A stretch of 64,000 bases of DNA from Antilocapra americana (GCA_007570785.1 ML661902.1:1011338-1075337); one strand, 5' to 3'. Positions 1 to 11,435 are shown, counted from the stretch's first letter. The notes: generated by a model not told the origin, from the letters alone. Made by a program: numbers and translations.

Positions 1-1948
1 GGATCCCTTCAATTTCTTTATCTGCTCTGATTGCTGTGGCCAAGACTTCCAAAACTATGTTGAAAAGTAGTGGTGAGGGTGGGCACCCTTGTCTTGTTCC
101 TGACTTCAGGGGAAATGCTTTCAGTTTTTCACCATTGAGGATAATGTTTGCTGTGGGTTTGTCATATATAGCCTTTATTATGTTGAGGTATGTTCCTTCT
201 CTTCCTGCTTTTGGGAGGGTTTTTATCATAAGTGGATATTGAATTTTGTCAAAGGCTTTCTCTGCATCTATTGAGATAATCATGTGGTTTTTATTTTTCA
301 ATTTGTTAATGTGGTGTATTATATTGATTGATTTGCGAATATTGAAGAATCTTTGCATCCCTGGGATAAAGCCTACTTGATCATGATGTATGATCTCTTT
401 AATGTGTTGTTGGATTCTGTTTGCTAGAATTTTGTTAAGGATTTTTGCATCTAAGTTCATCAGTGATATTGGCCTGTAGTTTTCTTTTTTTGTGGAATTT
501 TTGTCAGGTTTTGGAATTACGGTGATGGTGGCCTCGTAGAATGAGTTTGGAAGTTTACCTTCCTCTGCAATTTTCTGGAAGAGTTTGAGTAGAATAGGTG
601 TTAGCTCTTCTTTAAATTTTTGGTAGAATTCAGCTGTGAAGCCATCTGGTCCTGGGCCTTTGTTTTTTGGAAGATTTCTGATTACGGTTTCAATTTCCGT
701 GCTTGTGATGGGTCTATTAATATTATCTATCTCTTCCTGGTTTAGTCTTGGAAAGTTGTACTTTTCAAGGAATTTGTCCATTTCATCCAGGTTGTCCAGT
801 TTATTTGCATATAGCTGCTGATAATAGTCTCTTATGACCCTTTGTATTTCTGTGTTTTCTGTTGTGATCTCTCCATTTTCATTTCTAATTCTGTTGATTT
901 GGTTCTTGTCCCTTTGTTTCTTGATGAGTCTGGCTAATGATTTGTCAATTTTATTTATCTTCTCAAAGAACCAGCTTTTGGCTTTGTTGATTTTTGCTAT
1001 GGTCTCTTTTGTTTCCTTTGCATTTATTTCTGCCCTGATCTTTAAGATTTCTTTCCTTCTACTAGCCCTGGGCTTCTGCATTTCTTCCTTTTCTAGTTGC
1101 TTTAGGTGTAAAGTTAGGTTATTTATTTGACTTTTTTCTTGTTTCCTGAGGTGAGCTTATATTGCTATGAACTTTCCCCTTAGCACTGCTTTTACTGTGT
1201 CCCATAGGTTTTGGATTGTTGTGTTTTCATTTTCATTCATTTCTATGCATATTTTGATTTCTTTTTTTATTTCTTCTGTGATTTGTTGGTTATTCGGCAG
1301 TGTGTTGTTGAGCCTCCATATGTTGGAATTTTTGAATGGTTTTCTCCTGTAATTGATATCTAATCTTACTGCATTGTGGTCAGAAAAGATGCTTGGAATG
1401 ATTTCAATATTTTTGAATTTACCAAGGCTAGATTTATGGCACAGGATGTGATCTATTCTGGAGAAGGTCCCTTGTGCGCTTGAGAAAAAGGTGAAATTCA
1501 TTGTTTTGGGGTGGAATGACCTATAGATATCAATTAGGTCTAACTGGTCTATTGTATCATTTAAAGTTTGAGTTTCCTTGTTAATCTTCTGTTTAGTTGA
1601 TCTATCCATTGGTGTGAGTGGTGTATTAAAGTCTCCCACTATTATTGTGTTGTTGTTAATTTCCCCTTTCATACTAGTTAGCATTTGCCTTACATATTGT
1701 GGTGCTCCTATGTTGGGTGCATATATATTTATAATTGTTATTTCTTCTTCTTGGATTGATCCTTTGATTATTATGTAATGTCCATCTTTATCTCTTTTCA
1801 CAGCCTTTATTTTAAAGTCTACTTTATCTGATATGAGTATTGCCACTTCTGCTTTCTTTTGGTCTTTATTTGCATGGAATATCTTTTTCCAGCCTTTAAC
1901 TTTCAGTCTGTATGTGTCCCTAGGTTTGAGGTGGGTCTCTTGTAGACA
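1..1948 (-). pseudogene. L1 ORF2 fragment: endonuclease plus start of RT, one premature stop
   Basis: L1 ORF2p nicks target DNA and reverse-transcribes L1 RNA at the nick. The APE-type endonuclease is readable: LQETH near 1935, VGDFNTPL, RIDHIL, and SDHNAVRLDINYRR near 1350-1380. A TAA at 1157-1159 (minus strand) ends the frame just after GKFIAI. Below it I read every codon in the same frame down to base 2 and found no further stop, with typical RT sequence ([25 protein letters not shown]). The related L1 piece at 24.2 kb has CAA at the TAA position, so a single C-to-T change is the likely lesion. It lacks its natural start and is not a functional gene. Confidence 0.9.
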
Positions 1949-1960
1949 TCATATATAGGG
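1..1960 (-). mobile_element. 5'-truncated ruminant L1 LINE (ORF2 part), cut by window edge
   Basis: Reading right to left on the minus strand gives L1 ORF2 from the start of the endonuclease domain into the reverse transcriptase domain, then the window ends. The right edge at about 1950-1975 is the 5' truncation point; ORF1, the 5' UTR and the first few dozen ORF2 codons are absent. The 3' half, including the RT catalytic motif and poly(A), would lie left of the window. The low level of damage suggests a recent insertion. No TSD can be tested because the 3' end is missing. Confidence 0.93.
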
Positions 1961-2106
1961 GTCTATTTGTGTATTTGTTTTGCTGCAGTAACTCCTCTAG
2001 TTATCCCCAAACACAAAGCATTGAGCTAAAGTCAGTATTTATTGGAAAATATTTTTATTTTGACATTGGTTAGTTGTTTGGCTTTATTTCTTTGCTATAT
2101 TCCTTT

Positions 2107-2319
2107 GTTGTTGATGTTTAGTCACTAAGTCACACCTGACTTTTGGTGATTCCATGAGCTGTAGACCATCAGGCACCTTTGTCCATGGAATTTTCCAGGT
2201 AAGAATACTGGAGTGGGTTGCCATTTCCTTCTCCAGGGGATCTTCTCAAACTAGGGATCGAATCCACATCTCCAGCACTGGCAGACTAATTCTTTACCAC
2301 TCTGCCACCAAGGAAGCCC
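2107..2319 (-). mobile_element. Bov-tA SINE
   Basis: Complete tRNA-derived Bov-tA in reverse orientation: the complement of the gggcttcc head lies at 2312-2319 and the tail at 2107. A 9-bp TSD atattcctt flanks it at 2097-2105 and 2323-2331. Confidence 0.93.
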
Positions 2320-2429
2320 ACCATATTCCTTAGCAAAGAAGAAAAACACGGAAGTTCTGAAACTGATAAACAGTTGCAGGTTATGCATTGTTTTAGAGAT
2401 AAATTGTAAGCAACTAAACTCCTGTGGCA

Positions 2430-2868
2430 GGCCAAATCGTGGCATCCCTATAACCTATACATTTATTAAATTACATCAGTTCTGACATCAGGAGAGATAC
2501 AGAAAAAGTCAGACCATAGGACTAAATGAAGATGGAGAAGCAATGTGATGAAAAATGTGGGTGGACTTAAAGAGAGGCTCCCAGTTGACAACCAGCAGAG
2601 AAGCAAAACCTCAGCCCTACATCCATAAAGAAGTAAATTTTGCTGACAACCTAAATGAGCTTGAAAGTGTATTCCTTCTCAGAGCTTCCAGATAAGAGCC
2701 CAGAAGTACTGTTGCTTTGATTTGGACCTTATGAGACGTAAAGCAAAGCAAATTATTTAGGCCACACAGACTTCTGACCTATATAACTGTGAAATAAGAA
2801 ATGTATATTGTTTTAACCTGCTAATAATAATGTGGTAATTTGTTATGGCAGCAGTCTAGAACTAATTC
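2430..2868 (+). repeat. Ancient LTR-like repeat (MaLR/MLT1-like, family uncertain)
   Basis: Contains degraded blocks resembling mammalian interspersed LTRs, ending in the characteristic aactgtgaaataagaaatg...ttgttttaa...taatttgttatggcag series. Very diverged, with no coding sequence. The 3' block resembles the one ending near 61695. The family is named from memory of the consensus style and needs a RepeatMasker check. Confidence 0.45.
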
Positions 2869-3595
2869 TTTGGAAACTTCAAAGCTCTGGAGTACCAACA
2901 AAGAATTTATGAAAACAACTTAAAAAAAAGAAGATACAACTCCAAATAAATGGAAAACCATTCACAGGGAGATATGCTAACTATGTCTGTCTTCTCCAAG
3001 GACTTGTTACAAGTTTTTTCTATGGAAATAAATGGAAATGAGTGTTCAGAAGATGAACTGACAGTGGTCTTGGCATACACACAGCAGAAGGAAAGAGAAG
3101 GAAGAAAGATTGGCCAGCGGGAGAAAGTGAGCTTTCATGCAGTCTAAATGAAGACTTCAGTCAATCATGCATGGGGTTCTGAAGCTGGATGGCCCTTCAG
3201 AATTATTCCAAGACAGGGTGAATGATTCAGGTTTTTATATCCATACTTCAAATAGTATGGCAGCCCCAATAGAGACTGTATCTTTAAACAAGGACACTCA
3301 TTGCACCTGAAATAATCCCTCCATTTAGGTGGCTGACTGTTGAGGAAGAGGAGAATCAGGATGCTAGTAGCACTTATACCAGCAGCAGAAGTAAGGCCTT
3401 CATTCCATCACATCACAGCATCCACTGCCCAATTACTATTAACCAAATCACCTGAAGTTATGTAGAAACATAATACACTGTGTCTTGTGGTTAAGAGAAC
3501 ATATCTACGATCCATGATTTCTTTATGCATAAATTAATTCAACAGATTTTTGTTATTAAGTATCAAAATACTCCAGGTACTATTCTTACTTACAT
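2869..3595. other. Unassigned sequence
   Basis: No recognised repeat or gene. A 65-codon frame at 2950-3147 has no recognisable similarity and no gene context. A short L2-like trace (ttcaacagatttttgttatt) lies near 3538-3590. Confidence 0.5.
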
Positions 3596-3599
3596 ACTT

Positions 3600-3855
3600 A
3601 TTTATTTGCATGCTTTGTAAGGTTTTGATTCTTTTTAGTTTAATAAGACTTTTTTGTATCACTGCAATTGCTCTATCTTGGTGAACATATTCTGCACAGT
3701 TGTAAGAATGTGTATTCTCCTCCTGGTGAATATTAATTAGGTCCAGGCAGTTAATAATATTGTTCAGATCTTTACTGACTTTTTCCCAATGTTTCTATCA
3801 GTTCCTGAGAGTTGTTAAAATATCTAACTAAGATTATAATCTCTTTCTCTCTTTA
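3600..3855 (-). mobile_element. Old L1 fragment (ORF2 endonuclease region)
   Basis: The minus strand resembles the L1 ORF2 endonuclease region: on the plus strand, gaatgtgtattct, ttaggtccaggcagttaata, gttcagatctttactgac. Heavily mutated, with no open frame; an ancient L1M-type remnant. Confidence 0.65.
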
Positions 3856-4236
3856 ATTTTATCTACTTTTCTTGGAGTCTGCCCTGTGCGTGTATCAGCC
3901 AAAAACATAGGTGAATTTTACAAACAAATTTTGGAGATACGTTTTCTCTGGTTGTCTTCTTTCTGGAATATTTTCCTTATTTTCCAGTGGCTATGGTTAA
4001 CCTGAACTCTGTCCTCCAGCTATTCAAACATGTAAGTTGTGAGCCTTCTCAAATAATGTTTTCTAAAGGAACTTTTCTAGAAGAATGCTTCTGGTGCAGT
4101 TGGAAAAGCCTTACACTGTATCCTTACAGCAACGGTGCCAAGTCCTTCCTCAAGGGCATCTGGCTTCTCTTTCAATCAAGGGCCTTGAGTCTGTGAACTG
4201 ACTTCAAGGTTGAAACTGGTTGAGAGCTGGTAGTGA
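3856..4236. other. Unassigned sequence
   Basis: No repeat family or gene recognised. A 69-codon frame at 3987-4196 looks like chance. Confidence 0.5.
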
Positions 4237-4252
4237 CACAAATTAGGTTTTT

Positions 4253-4378
4253 CTAAAAATAATTATTTACTTGGCAGTGCTGGGTCTTAGTTGAAGCTTG
4301 TAGAATCTAGTTCCCTGACCAGGAACCAATCCCAGGCCCCCTTGCCTTGGTAGAATGGGTTCTTAGCCATCGAACCAC
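4253..4378 (-). mobile_element. CHR-type tRNA-derived SINE
   Basis: Reverse-oriented CHR-type SINE, recognised by cttagttg...agttccctgaccaggaacc and ttcttagccatcgaaccacca. A perfect 16-bp TSD (cacaaattaggttttt) sits at 4237-4252 and 4379-4394, so the boundaries are exact. Confidence 0.9.
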
Positions 4379-4394
4379 CACAAATTAGGTTTTT

Positions 4395-4936
4395 GGATAC
4401 CAGACTTAGTGCTTTTCCCTTTGTGTAATTCATGAAATGATCTGTTAGGCTATCTATTTCTTTCCTAGAGACTCTGTAATCAATTAACAAGTGTGAGAGA
4501 TATCTATGAGAAAATGCTTTCTTATTTCAAGTCTTTCCTGACATTTACTAGTTAATGTAATCACATTATATTTGACAATTAAGGATAGAAACAGGGAAGG
4601 TTTTGGTATATATTTAGGACAGTAAGCATTCCCTTACAAATCATCTTTTCAAGTGTAATTATCACCAGTTTATCAGGCAGAAAAGGCTAACCTCTTTGGA
4701 CGCAGAAAGCAAGCTACTTTCCCTGATGAGGGCATCTCAGAATGGCATGTAGACTCAAGATTGTTGGTTGCACTTAGGTCCAACCAGAAGTCCCCATTGC
4801 AAGTTTTAGAATTCCATTGTTTTCCACTTTCACATAAGAAACCTAGCAAGAGTATGAATTTACCTGTCATTGTAATTTAGCAACTCACACAATTACATTT
4901 TGCATTTTTTTTCACCAATGTCACTCTTGTGACTAC
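4395..4936. other. Unassigned sequence
   Basis: Nothing recognised. A 65-codon minus frame at 4673-4870 has no family resemblance. Confidence 0.5.
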
Positions 4937-4948
4937 GAGAATGAAGAG

Positions 4949-4982
4949 CATTTTTCAGCCTTTTGGCTAAGATCAAGTGTAT
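4949..4982 (+). pseudogene. Truncated U2 snRNA retropseudogene (5' end only)
   Basis: The segment tcagccttttggctaagatc followed by aagtgta matches the 5' end of U2 spliceosomal RNA, covering the branch-point recognition region, with C-to-T/A changes just upstream. Only about 34 nt are present; the rest of U2 is missing. Imperfect direct repeats gagaatgaagag (4937-4948) and gagaattaagac (4983-4994; 10 of 12 match) flank it, as expected for an L1-mobilised snRNA fragment. Too short to be functional. Confidence 0.75.
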
Positions 4983-4994
4983 GAGAATTAAGAC

Positions 4995-5729
4995 ATTTTG
5001 AGGAACATCATAGAAGCTCTCCAGTTATGAAGATATGAGTTAAGTTTAGAAATATAATGGAGTTAAAATTACTATTTTCTCTCTATAACTACTCAGGGGC
5101 ACACAAAAATATTTCACCCCACATTCCAGTCATTATAGAATTCATTACTCCCATCTGGTTAAGTGTAATAGCCACTTGAGTTCCCAAGAAATGCGCTTTT
5201 AGTTGGCACTTCATTACAATTAACCACAGTTGGTAGCTTAATTAGCTGTGATGCCATACAAGCCATGGATTACTAGCATCTATTTCCTGTTGACAAGGAA
5301 CTCAGCACTGTGCTACTCAAGAGCATAGCCAATCTCAGAATCCCATCTTCAAGAATCTACTTCCTGAGATACATTCCACTTCTTACACCAACTCTGAATC
5401 AATCTGGGTCCAATTAGGAGACGGAAACAACATAGTGATTTAAACAGGAGAAGTTTAATACAAATCATTACTAAGATACGATAAAAGAATAACTGTAAAA
5501 TGTAAGGAATTTCTGTAAATCTCCCTAAGACTTTGAGAGAGTACCTAAAGCAAGAAAGAAAAAAATACTTGATCTGAAGGCTCTTTCTATAAGAGTGAGG
5601 GTCAGGTTTCACTGGAGAAGGTACAGCTGCAGAGCAGGTGTTGAGGGGTGAATTTGGAGGTGAAATGCAGTCAGTTGGTATCAGATGTGTCTCATCCTTT
5701 TCCTATCCACTCTCTCCCCTCTCCAGTCA
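4995..5729. other. Unassigned sequence
   Basis: Nothing recognised. An 87-codon minus frame (5349-5612) resembles no known protein and has no splice or promoter context. Confidence 0.5.
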
Positions 5730-6050
5730 ATTTATTTGTTCTTTTATTGGACCAATATTATGGAGCACTTATCATGTCTCTTTTCAGTTCCAGAGATAAC
5801 ACACTAGGCAAGACAAAGCCTTTGCCCTCATGTCATTCTATTACAGGGGATAATAAACTAACAACAAATCAGATAATATATTATCAGATTATGACACAAA
5901 AATCAAATAAAATATCATATTTAACAACATTGTTTTAAAGAAAAGAAAACAGACTAAGAATGTGACTGTAATTTAAAAGATATGACCATTTCAGATAGAA
6001 TGGTCAGCAAACTTTTCGAAAGAGGTAACTTTCAAACAGAGACCTACTTA
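5730..6050 (-). mobile_element. L2 LINE 3' fragment
   Basis: The complement of the L2 3' region is visible in order: terminal ttggagcacttatcatgt-like block, aaagcctttgccctcatgt, ggggataataaactaacaac, and gaatggtcagc...gaggtaactttcaaacagagacct. Ancient and diverged. Confidence 0.7.
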
Positions 6051-6575
6051 CTTACCATTAGGACCTTCCAGCTAGCACTCAGCCAGCTATCAATCAAAAG
6101 TCACAGTTGAATCATGTCATTTTCTTCTCAAAAATCTTTCATAACTCCCTACTTAAACATAGACTAAGCAGATCAAAGCCACATTCAATAATAAAAGTGA
6201 TTAGGACAAATCTTCAATCCTAGAAGGGTCATGTTAAGGTAAGCAAGAAATGAAGACAGAAGCCTAACTGTTTGGAATGAGTAAGCCCCAGCAGGATGAA
6301 GAAAATTCATGGGGAAATGAGCCCATGTTTCACTTGGGATAGAGCCTCCTATGAGTCATTTCCTTTGGCCACAGATAGTACAACTCATAATGGAAAAACT
6401 GCATGTCTTGAAGCGGCCGATCAATACCTGTGGCCGGGGTTCAGTGTATAGGTTCATGCCGTCCACACTAAGCTCACTGATATCCATTAGAAATGAAATG
6501 TTTTAATTTCAACCTGCTACTTTCTTGCTTGCTCCTTTCTTTTCAGAACTTGGAAAACTCAAAGTTGACTCTCTT
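6051..6575. other. Unassigned sequence
   Basis: No repeat or gene recognised. It includes a small GC-richer patch near 6410-6465 (gaagcggccg, gtggccgggg), too short to call a CpG island. Confidence 0.45.
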
Positions 6576-6579
6576 CTGG

Positions 6580-6702
6580 TCTCCTTCAGAGGCACAAACA
6601 GTAGATTGTGAGAGACTAAGCATCTTACCCAAGATCACATAAATTTATTGGTGGCAGGCATGATTTAAATCCTAGTTTTTGTGCTATCATAATTCTTAAA
6701 GT
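6580..6702 (-). mobile_element. MIR SINE fragment
   Basis: Plus strand reads gagagactaagcatcttacccaagatcacataa...gatttaaatcctag...cttaaag, the complement of the MIR core (ttaagt-acttgcccaaggtcaca). Old and mutated. Confidence 0.65.
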
Positions 6703-6864
6703 ATGTGCATAATAAGTTGGTCTGAGAAGATGCTGAATGAGAAAAAGCTTATGAGCAAATAAAATTGGTAATTATTTCACACCATAGTGCCCTTTTATAA
6801 ATTTAGATTATACATTTGCATACTAAAAGCTCTGAAATGTCTAAGATTTGAAGAAAATTTTGCT

Positions 6865-7030
6865 TAACTTTATTCATTCATTCATTTAACAAATATATAT
6901 TGAAAATTTACCATGTTCAGGGCATTCCAGGCAAAAGAAAGAGTACAATGGCCCCAGGGGTAAAAAGAAAAAAAAAACTGGCTTGTGTGAGGAACTTACA
7001 AAAGACTGATATGTCTGAAGTGTCTTGATT
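6865..7030 (-). mobile_element. L2 LINE fragment, internally deleted
   Basis: Starts with the L2 end complement attcattcattcatttaaca and then jumps to the ggcattccaggcaaaagaaag...gcttgtgtgaggaac block, implying an internal deletion. Confidence 0.6.
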
Positions 7031-7483
7031 ACATGAAAACAGTAAGATAGAAGGTTTCAGAAGTTGGCAAGGAATTAATAGACTACCAGAAGAAATTTGA
7101 TTTCTATTCCCAGTGTAATCAGAAGCCTCAGAAAGATTTAGCCCAACATTAAACTTACCTGCTCACAATCCTCTTTATTCACATAAAATTTTAATAAACA
7201 TATGCTTCTTTATACTTTGCTGATCCCCTTTCACTAGTAGAACCTGATTCTGGCCTAGAAAAGCTCCTCCAGGGCTGGAGAGATCCTATAAACTCCAGGA
7301 TAGACATAGTAACTACTCAGTAAATGATTTTTGGAACAGATTCAATTAATGAAGAGATGGAAAGCTATGACGTTCGATAAATGTTTGAAAGAATTCAAAA
7401 TGTTTCATCCTGCCATCTGGAAGATTTATCAGAGAATAAGACACAAACTTTCAAACGTTTGCAGTGGTACGAGAAGACAAATT
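7031..7483. other. Unassigned sequence
   Basis: No recognised gene; possible L2-like trace near 7300-7350. Confidence 0.45.
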
Positions 7484-7703
7484 GGGGCTTCTCAGGTGGC
7501 ACAGTGGTAAAGAATCCATCTGCCAATACAGGAGATGCAAGAGACACATGTTCAATCCCTGGGTTGGGAATATCCCTTGAAATGAGAAATGGCAACCCAC
7601 TTCAGTATTATTGCTTAGAAAATTCCATGGACAGAAAAGCCTGGTGGGCTACAGTCCATGGGGTCGTAAAGAATTGGATATGACTGAGCAACTGAACATA
7701 CAC
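7484..7703 (+). mobile_element. Bov-tA SINE
   Basis: Full length from ggggcttctcaggtggc to the gagcaactgaacatacac tail. The 100-codon plus-strand and 66-codon minus-strand frames overlapping it are SINE read-through and are not genes. Confidence 0.92.
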
Positions 7704-8154
7704 AAAAGGCAAAGTATACTGGCTTTGTAAGGCTCAAGAAGATGTGCTCCTAGTCCAGAGAGTAGGGATTGGGTTTATGGAAAGAAGGGGAAATGGGAAC
7801 TTCTATTTTTCACTTTGTACCTTTCCCTACTCTTTGAACATTTTTAGATAAATATGTATATATTTTACAAAACAATTTCAGAAGGATAAACACAATAGAA
7901 GTAAATTTGTAATGAATATATGAAAGATTCTTTCAAGGAGATGTGTCTTCACTGTTATAAATTTAGGTACATGACAACTTAAAATAATTCTCTGAGAGGA
8001 AAGCAAAGGGAAGGCCAATATAAAATGTATTCTGCTTCTAGATCCTATAGTCCTACAAAAAATAAGCTCTGTGACACCTGAACCTTTTAATTTCATTGGA
8101 AGAATTAGATTCATACCACACTGTAGAAACACCTGGAAACTAATAGAATATAAT
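7704..8154. other. Unassigned sequence
   Basis: Nothing recognised; a minus-strand 84-codon frame at 7878-8132 has no similarity I know. Confidence 0.45.
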
Positions 8155-8320
8155 GCACGTGTGTGTGCTTAGTCTGTTAGTAGTATGTGACTCTTGAGAC
8201 CTCATGAACTGTAGCCCACCAGGCTCCTCTGTCCATGGGATTTTTTCAGGCAAGAATACTGGAGTGGGTTGCCATTTCCTCCAGGGCATCTTCCGTACCT
8301 CAGAATCAAATACGCATCAA
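8155..8320 (-). mobile_element. Bov-tA SINE, head truncated
   Basis: Complement of the Bov-tA body and tail (caggctcctctgtccatggg, caagaatactggagtgggtt); the tRNA-like head is missing or badly decayed. Confidence 0.88.
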
Positions 8321-8735
8321 AATATAACATACACGTTATAAATGAAAGTCATAATAAAAGTCCAGAGCTCTGATCAACAATAAGTGCAAGTCCATGAACA
8401 CGACTGTAGGTATAGGCTGTGCAATAGCTGAAAATCAAATTATCACTTCTTAGACACTAGAGTTTGAGTATGTAGCTTGTGAGTAGCACCTTAACAGTCA
8501 GATTTCAATGGGAAAAAACATGATTGGAGAGAGAATTTTCCCGAATTTCAAGTTCAGGTGGATTTCAGTTGAAGAATACATTTTGTCTTATGCTAAATTT
8601 ATTGCTTTGGAAATATTACACTGATGCCAAGTCATATTTAAAAGGGAAATTTTCTTTTAATGGCACTTACAAGAAACGACCTGGAGCTTTACAGAAGTAA
8701 TGCCATTGGCCTTTCTTTTTAAGAAATCTACATTC
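8321..8735. other. Unassigned sequence, possibly upstream part of the fossil LINE
   Basis: No clear similarity. It lies directly upstream of the RT relic and could be more of the same element, but I see no diagnostic motif. Confidence 0.4.
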
Positions 8736-8751
8736 CACCCCAAGCATCTGT

Positions 8752-9010
8752 AGGCTACAGAATATTATCAGACAACTAATACATCCCAATCAGACTGAAT
8801 TTATTTATAGACAACGTTCTTTTTGCAATGTTAGATGCCTCATTAACTTGATTCAGCTTGTGCATAGCAAAAATATTCCCTCCCTCTTCAGATTTTTGAT
8901 AGAGTGAATTATAATTTCTTGTCTCTCTCATTATAAACCTTTAGTTTGGAGGACATTTCAGAAATGTGTAGTGCTACTTATGTAAATCCTGGATTACTTG
9001 CCCTGGATTA
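8752..9010 (+). pseudogene. Fossil non-LTR reverse transcriptase, Tx1/L1-group-like
   Basis: From 8752 the frame reads RLQNIIRQLIHPNQTEF followed by IYRQRSFCNVRCLINLIQL, then VHSKNIPSLF. After a frame change at about 8890 it continues with FDRVNYNFLS (8895-8924), a stop at 8934, and SLEDISEM...SATYVNP (8970-8990). This follows the order of conserved RT blocks: LIH.DQ.GFI..R...N.R.L..(I)I, then AFDRV.W.(F)L, then LY.NP. The style fits Tx1-like members of the L1 group better than mammalian L1 (which has QVGFIPGMQ) or the BovB and CR1/L2 families. The segment holding the first catalytic aspartate (LD.EKA) is deleted. Ancient and non-functional. Assignment is by motif reading only. Confidence 0.6.
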
Positions 9011-11435
9011 ATTATGTGCTTTATTTATCTTTATTTGGGAGGAATATGAGGTGGTGTAGTGACCATTGTTATTTTTCACTTTACATGGAAAATAAGTTAA
9101 AATTTAATTTTGCTATAAACCCCCTCCTGGGAGAAATGAAATATGAATTTGCATTTGAGTAGATTCCATTATAGACATTATTGTCAAGTTAGCAGTGTGT
9201 AGGTAGTATAGTTGGGATTTTAAGACTTCTAGAGCCTTAATAATTCTATGTACTTTTTAGGTATGTTCATCCGAGAAGAAAACCAAGGAGATACTGTGAA
9301 AAATCAGCACATATAGCTCCCATATTATGTTACACATATTTGAATTATGAAATTTCCTTTTGAATATCACTATGCAACTTTGGGTTGTATGCTCTTTTAA
9401 TTTGGCTTGCACTTCCACAGCGTGGGGAAAAAAACGATTTTTCATTCCAAATATTCCACTACAACTGTTTCAGACTCATCATTTTAAAAACCAGATTTAA
9501 CAGGTTAAATTGAGCTCAGGAAAGAGAAGATAATTAAAAAGCTAACTTCTATTTCTCTTAAACTCAACATATCATGGTTTCAATGAATTTTCACACAAAT
9601 AAATAAGAATATCTAATGCTTGTTATAAAGTAGCCACAGATTAAACTGAGAAGTATTTCCACATTTTGTTTTAAACAGATGGTAGTTTTGTGAAGAAGAA
9701 AGAAAGAAAATTTTTTCTTAAATTTCAGCCTGCAATGTTTTAAATTTACTCTATGTGATTTATTAAACCTGTATCACATACTGGAATATACAGCAAATAT
9801 AAAATATCCAATATATGTTATTTTATTGTCTACCACATAATAGGGAACATACTTACAATCTTGTAGATCTGATACTATCATAATTAATTTAGCCAAAATT
9901 GATCACATAGCAAGAACAGCAAAGGTGGTTTCATTGCTGAATCTTAACTAAAATGTGTAGCAGAAATATAAACACATTAAGCAAGTTTCAGGATTTCTGT
10001 TTTTAGTCAAGGAAAAATACAGAAATCTTTTTCCTTCTGCAATGCAGATTTTTTTTCGTTATTTTGTGTATTCTAAGTAAGCTTCTATTCAGAAGAAAGA
10101 ATTAAAAAGAAATCTCTAAATGTGAAATCCTCCATGTGATTGGGAAAAGAAAAAAGTTTTAAAAACCATCCATACCCAGTGTTTTGTCATCAAAAACCAT
10201 GACATTAACTGGAAGAAAACTTCCCCCTCTAGGCCATGAATTGTCCTGGATCCACATTGTTTGATAAAAATTCTGATTCTCACAAGAGAGTGGAAATTTA
10301 TGCAGAATAATAAGACCTACGTTCATCAGATGGAGTGTTTTCCTTTGTAGTGGGAATGGTGGAAAATTAAAAGCGTTTGAAATTAAGATGGAGTTCCTAA
10401 ACTTATAAAATTAGTCTAGTGTGCCAAATGTATGCCAAATGATACAGAGCATAATTTAAGCATATATAACTGGCCTCTAGATGAGCTGTCTTTTTTAGAA
10501 TACATAATGAAAAGTTATGTGTAAGCCCTTCCCTGGTTTTTTTTTTTTTGGTCCTAGAGAAATTCCAAATTTACCTGTTAATCAGATTCTAAGGCTTTGG
10601 GATACATATGGTAACCCCAAACTAGAGACCATATCCTATTCTAATCACAGTTAAAATCAGCTATGGGAAGCTGCCACCCTTGAATGGTTTATAATCAGCT
10701 TGAGACATGAAACTGACTCATTTCTGGAAGTGTGGGGGCTGTTCTTTCACTCTCTTCAGTATAAGAATGCCACCATAAAATGAGATTAAAAGCTCTGGGG
10801 TTTCCCTTGCTGCTTCCCTTCCCTATTTGTTAGCTTTTCATGGTATGTGGGCTTATACTGTGTTTATGTGTTCTCTGCTACAAATTATCTCACTCAGGTC
10901 TTCATTGGACAGCCTGCTTTGCTATACTTCCAAAACAAGACTTATTTTCTTATTATGCTAAATTTTTATGATGTTATTTTTAAAAGATTAACACCTTAAA
11001 TATAAATAGATATAATACTTAACCTCATTAGAGTTATCTTTCTTGGTGCCCCACTCCATTCAATGTCATCTCTTGGGAGAAGATTACTTGTGAGCTTCTT
11101 TCACACTGTCTAAAGGTAGCTGTAAACTTGTCCTCTAAAATACTATTATTAGGGAATCACACTTCAATTATAGACTTTCTTCCTGAAGCTTCTAAAATTC
11201 AAGTTATAGTGTTTTATTTCCTTCTTTTAAAAGTATCTTGGGCCCCTTGGTTATGGACACATATCTTCCCAGAACTTATAGATATTCATCTTACTTAAGT
11301 TAATGTTCTCTTGCATTTTGAAAAATCTTACTCAAATTTTAAAGGATGAAAAGGCTTAGTGTACTCAATCCACTCTCAAATGGGTTAGAAAAATAGACTA
11401 CACAGAGAGGTAATATAGAAAATGTGGTTAGATGT
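9011..11435. other. Repeat-poor AT-rich unassigned sequence
   Basis: No recognisable repeat, exon or RNA over about 2.4 kb, apart from a short poly(T) near 10540. It could hold diverged parts of the LINE upstream or single-copy host DNA. Confidence 0.45.
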
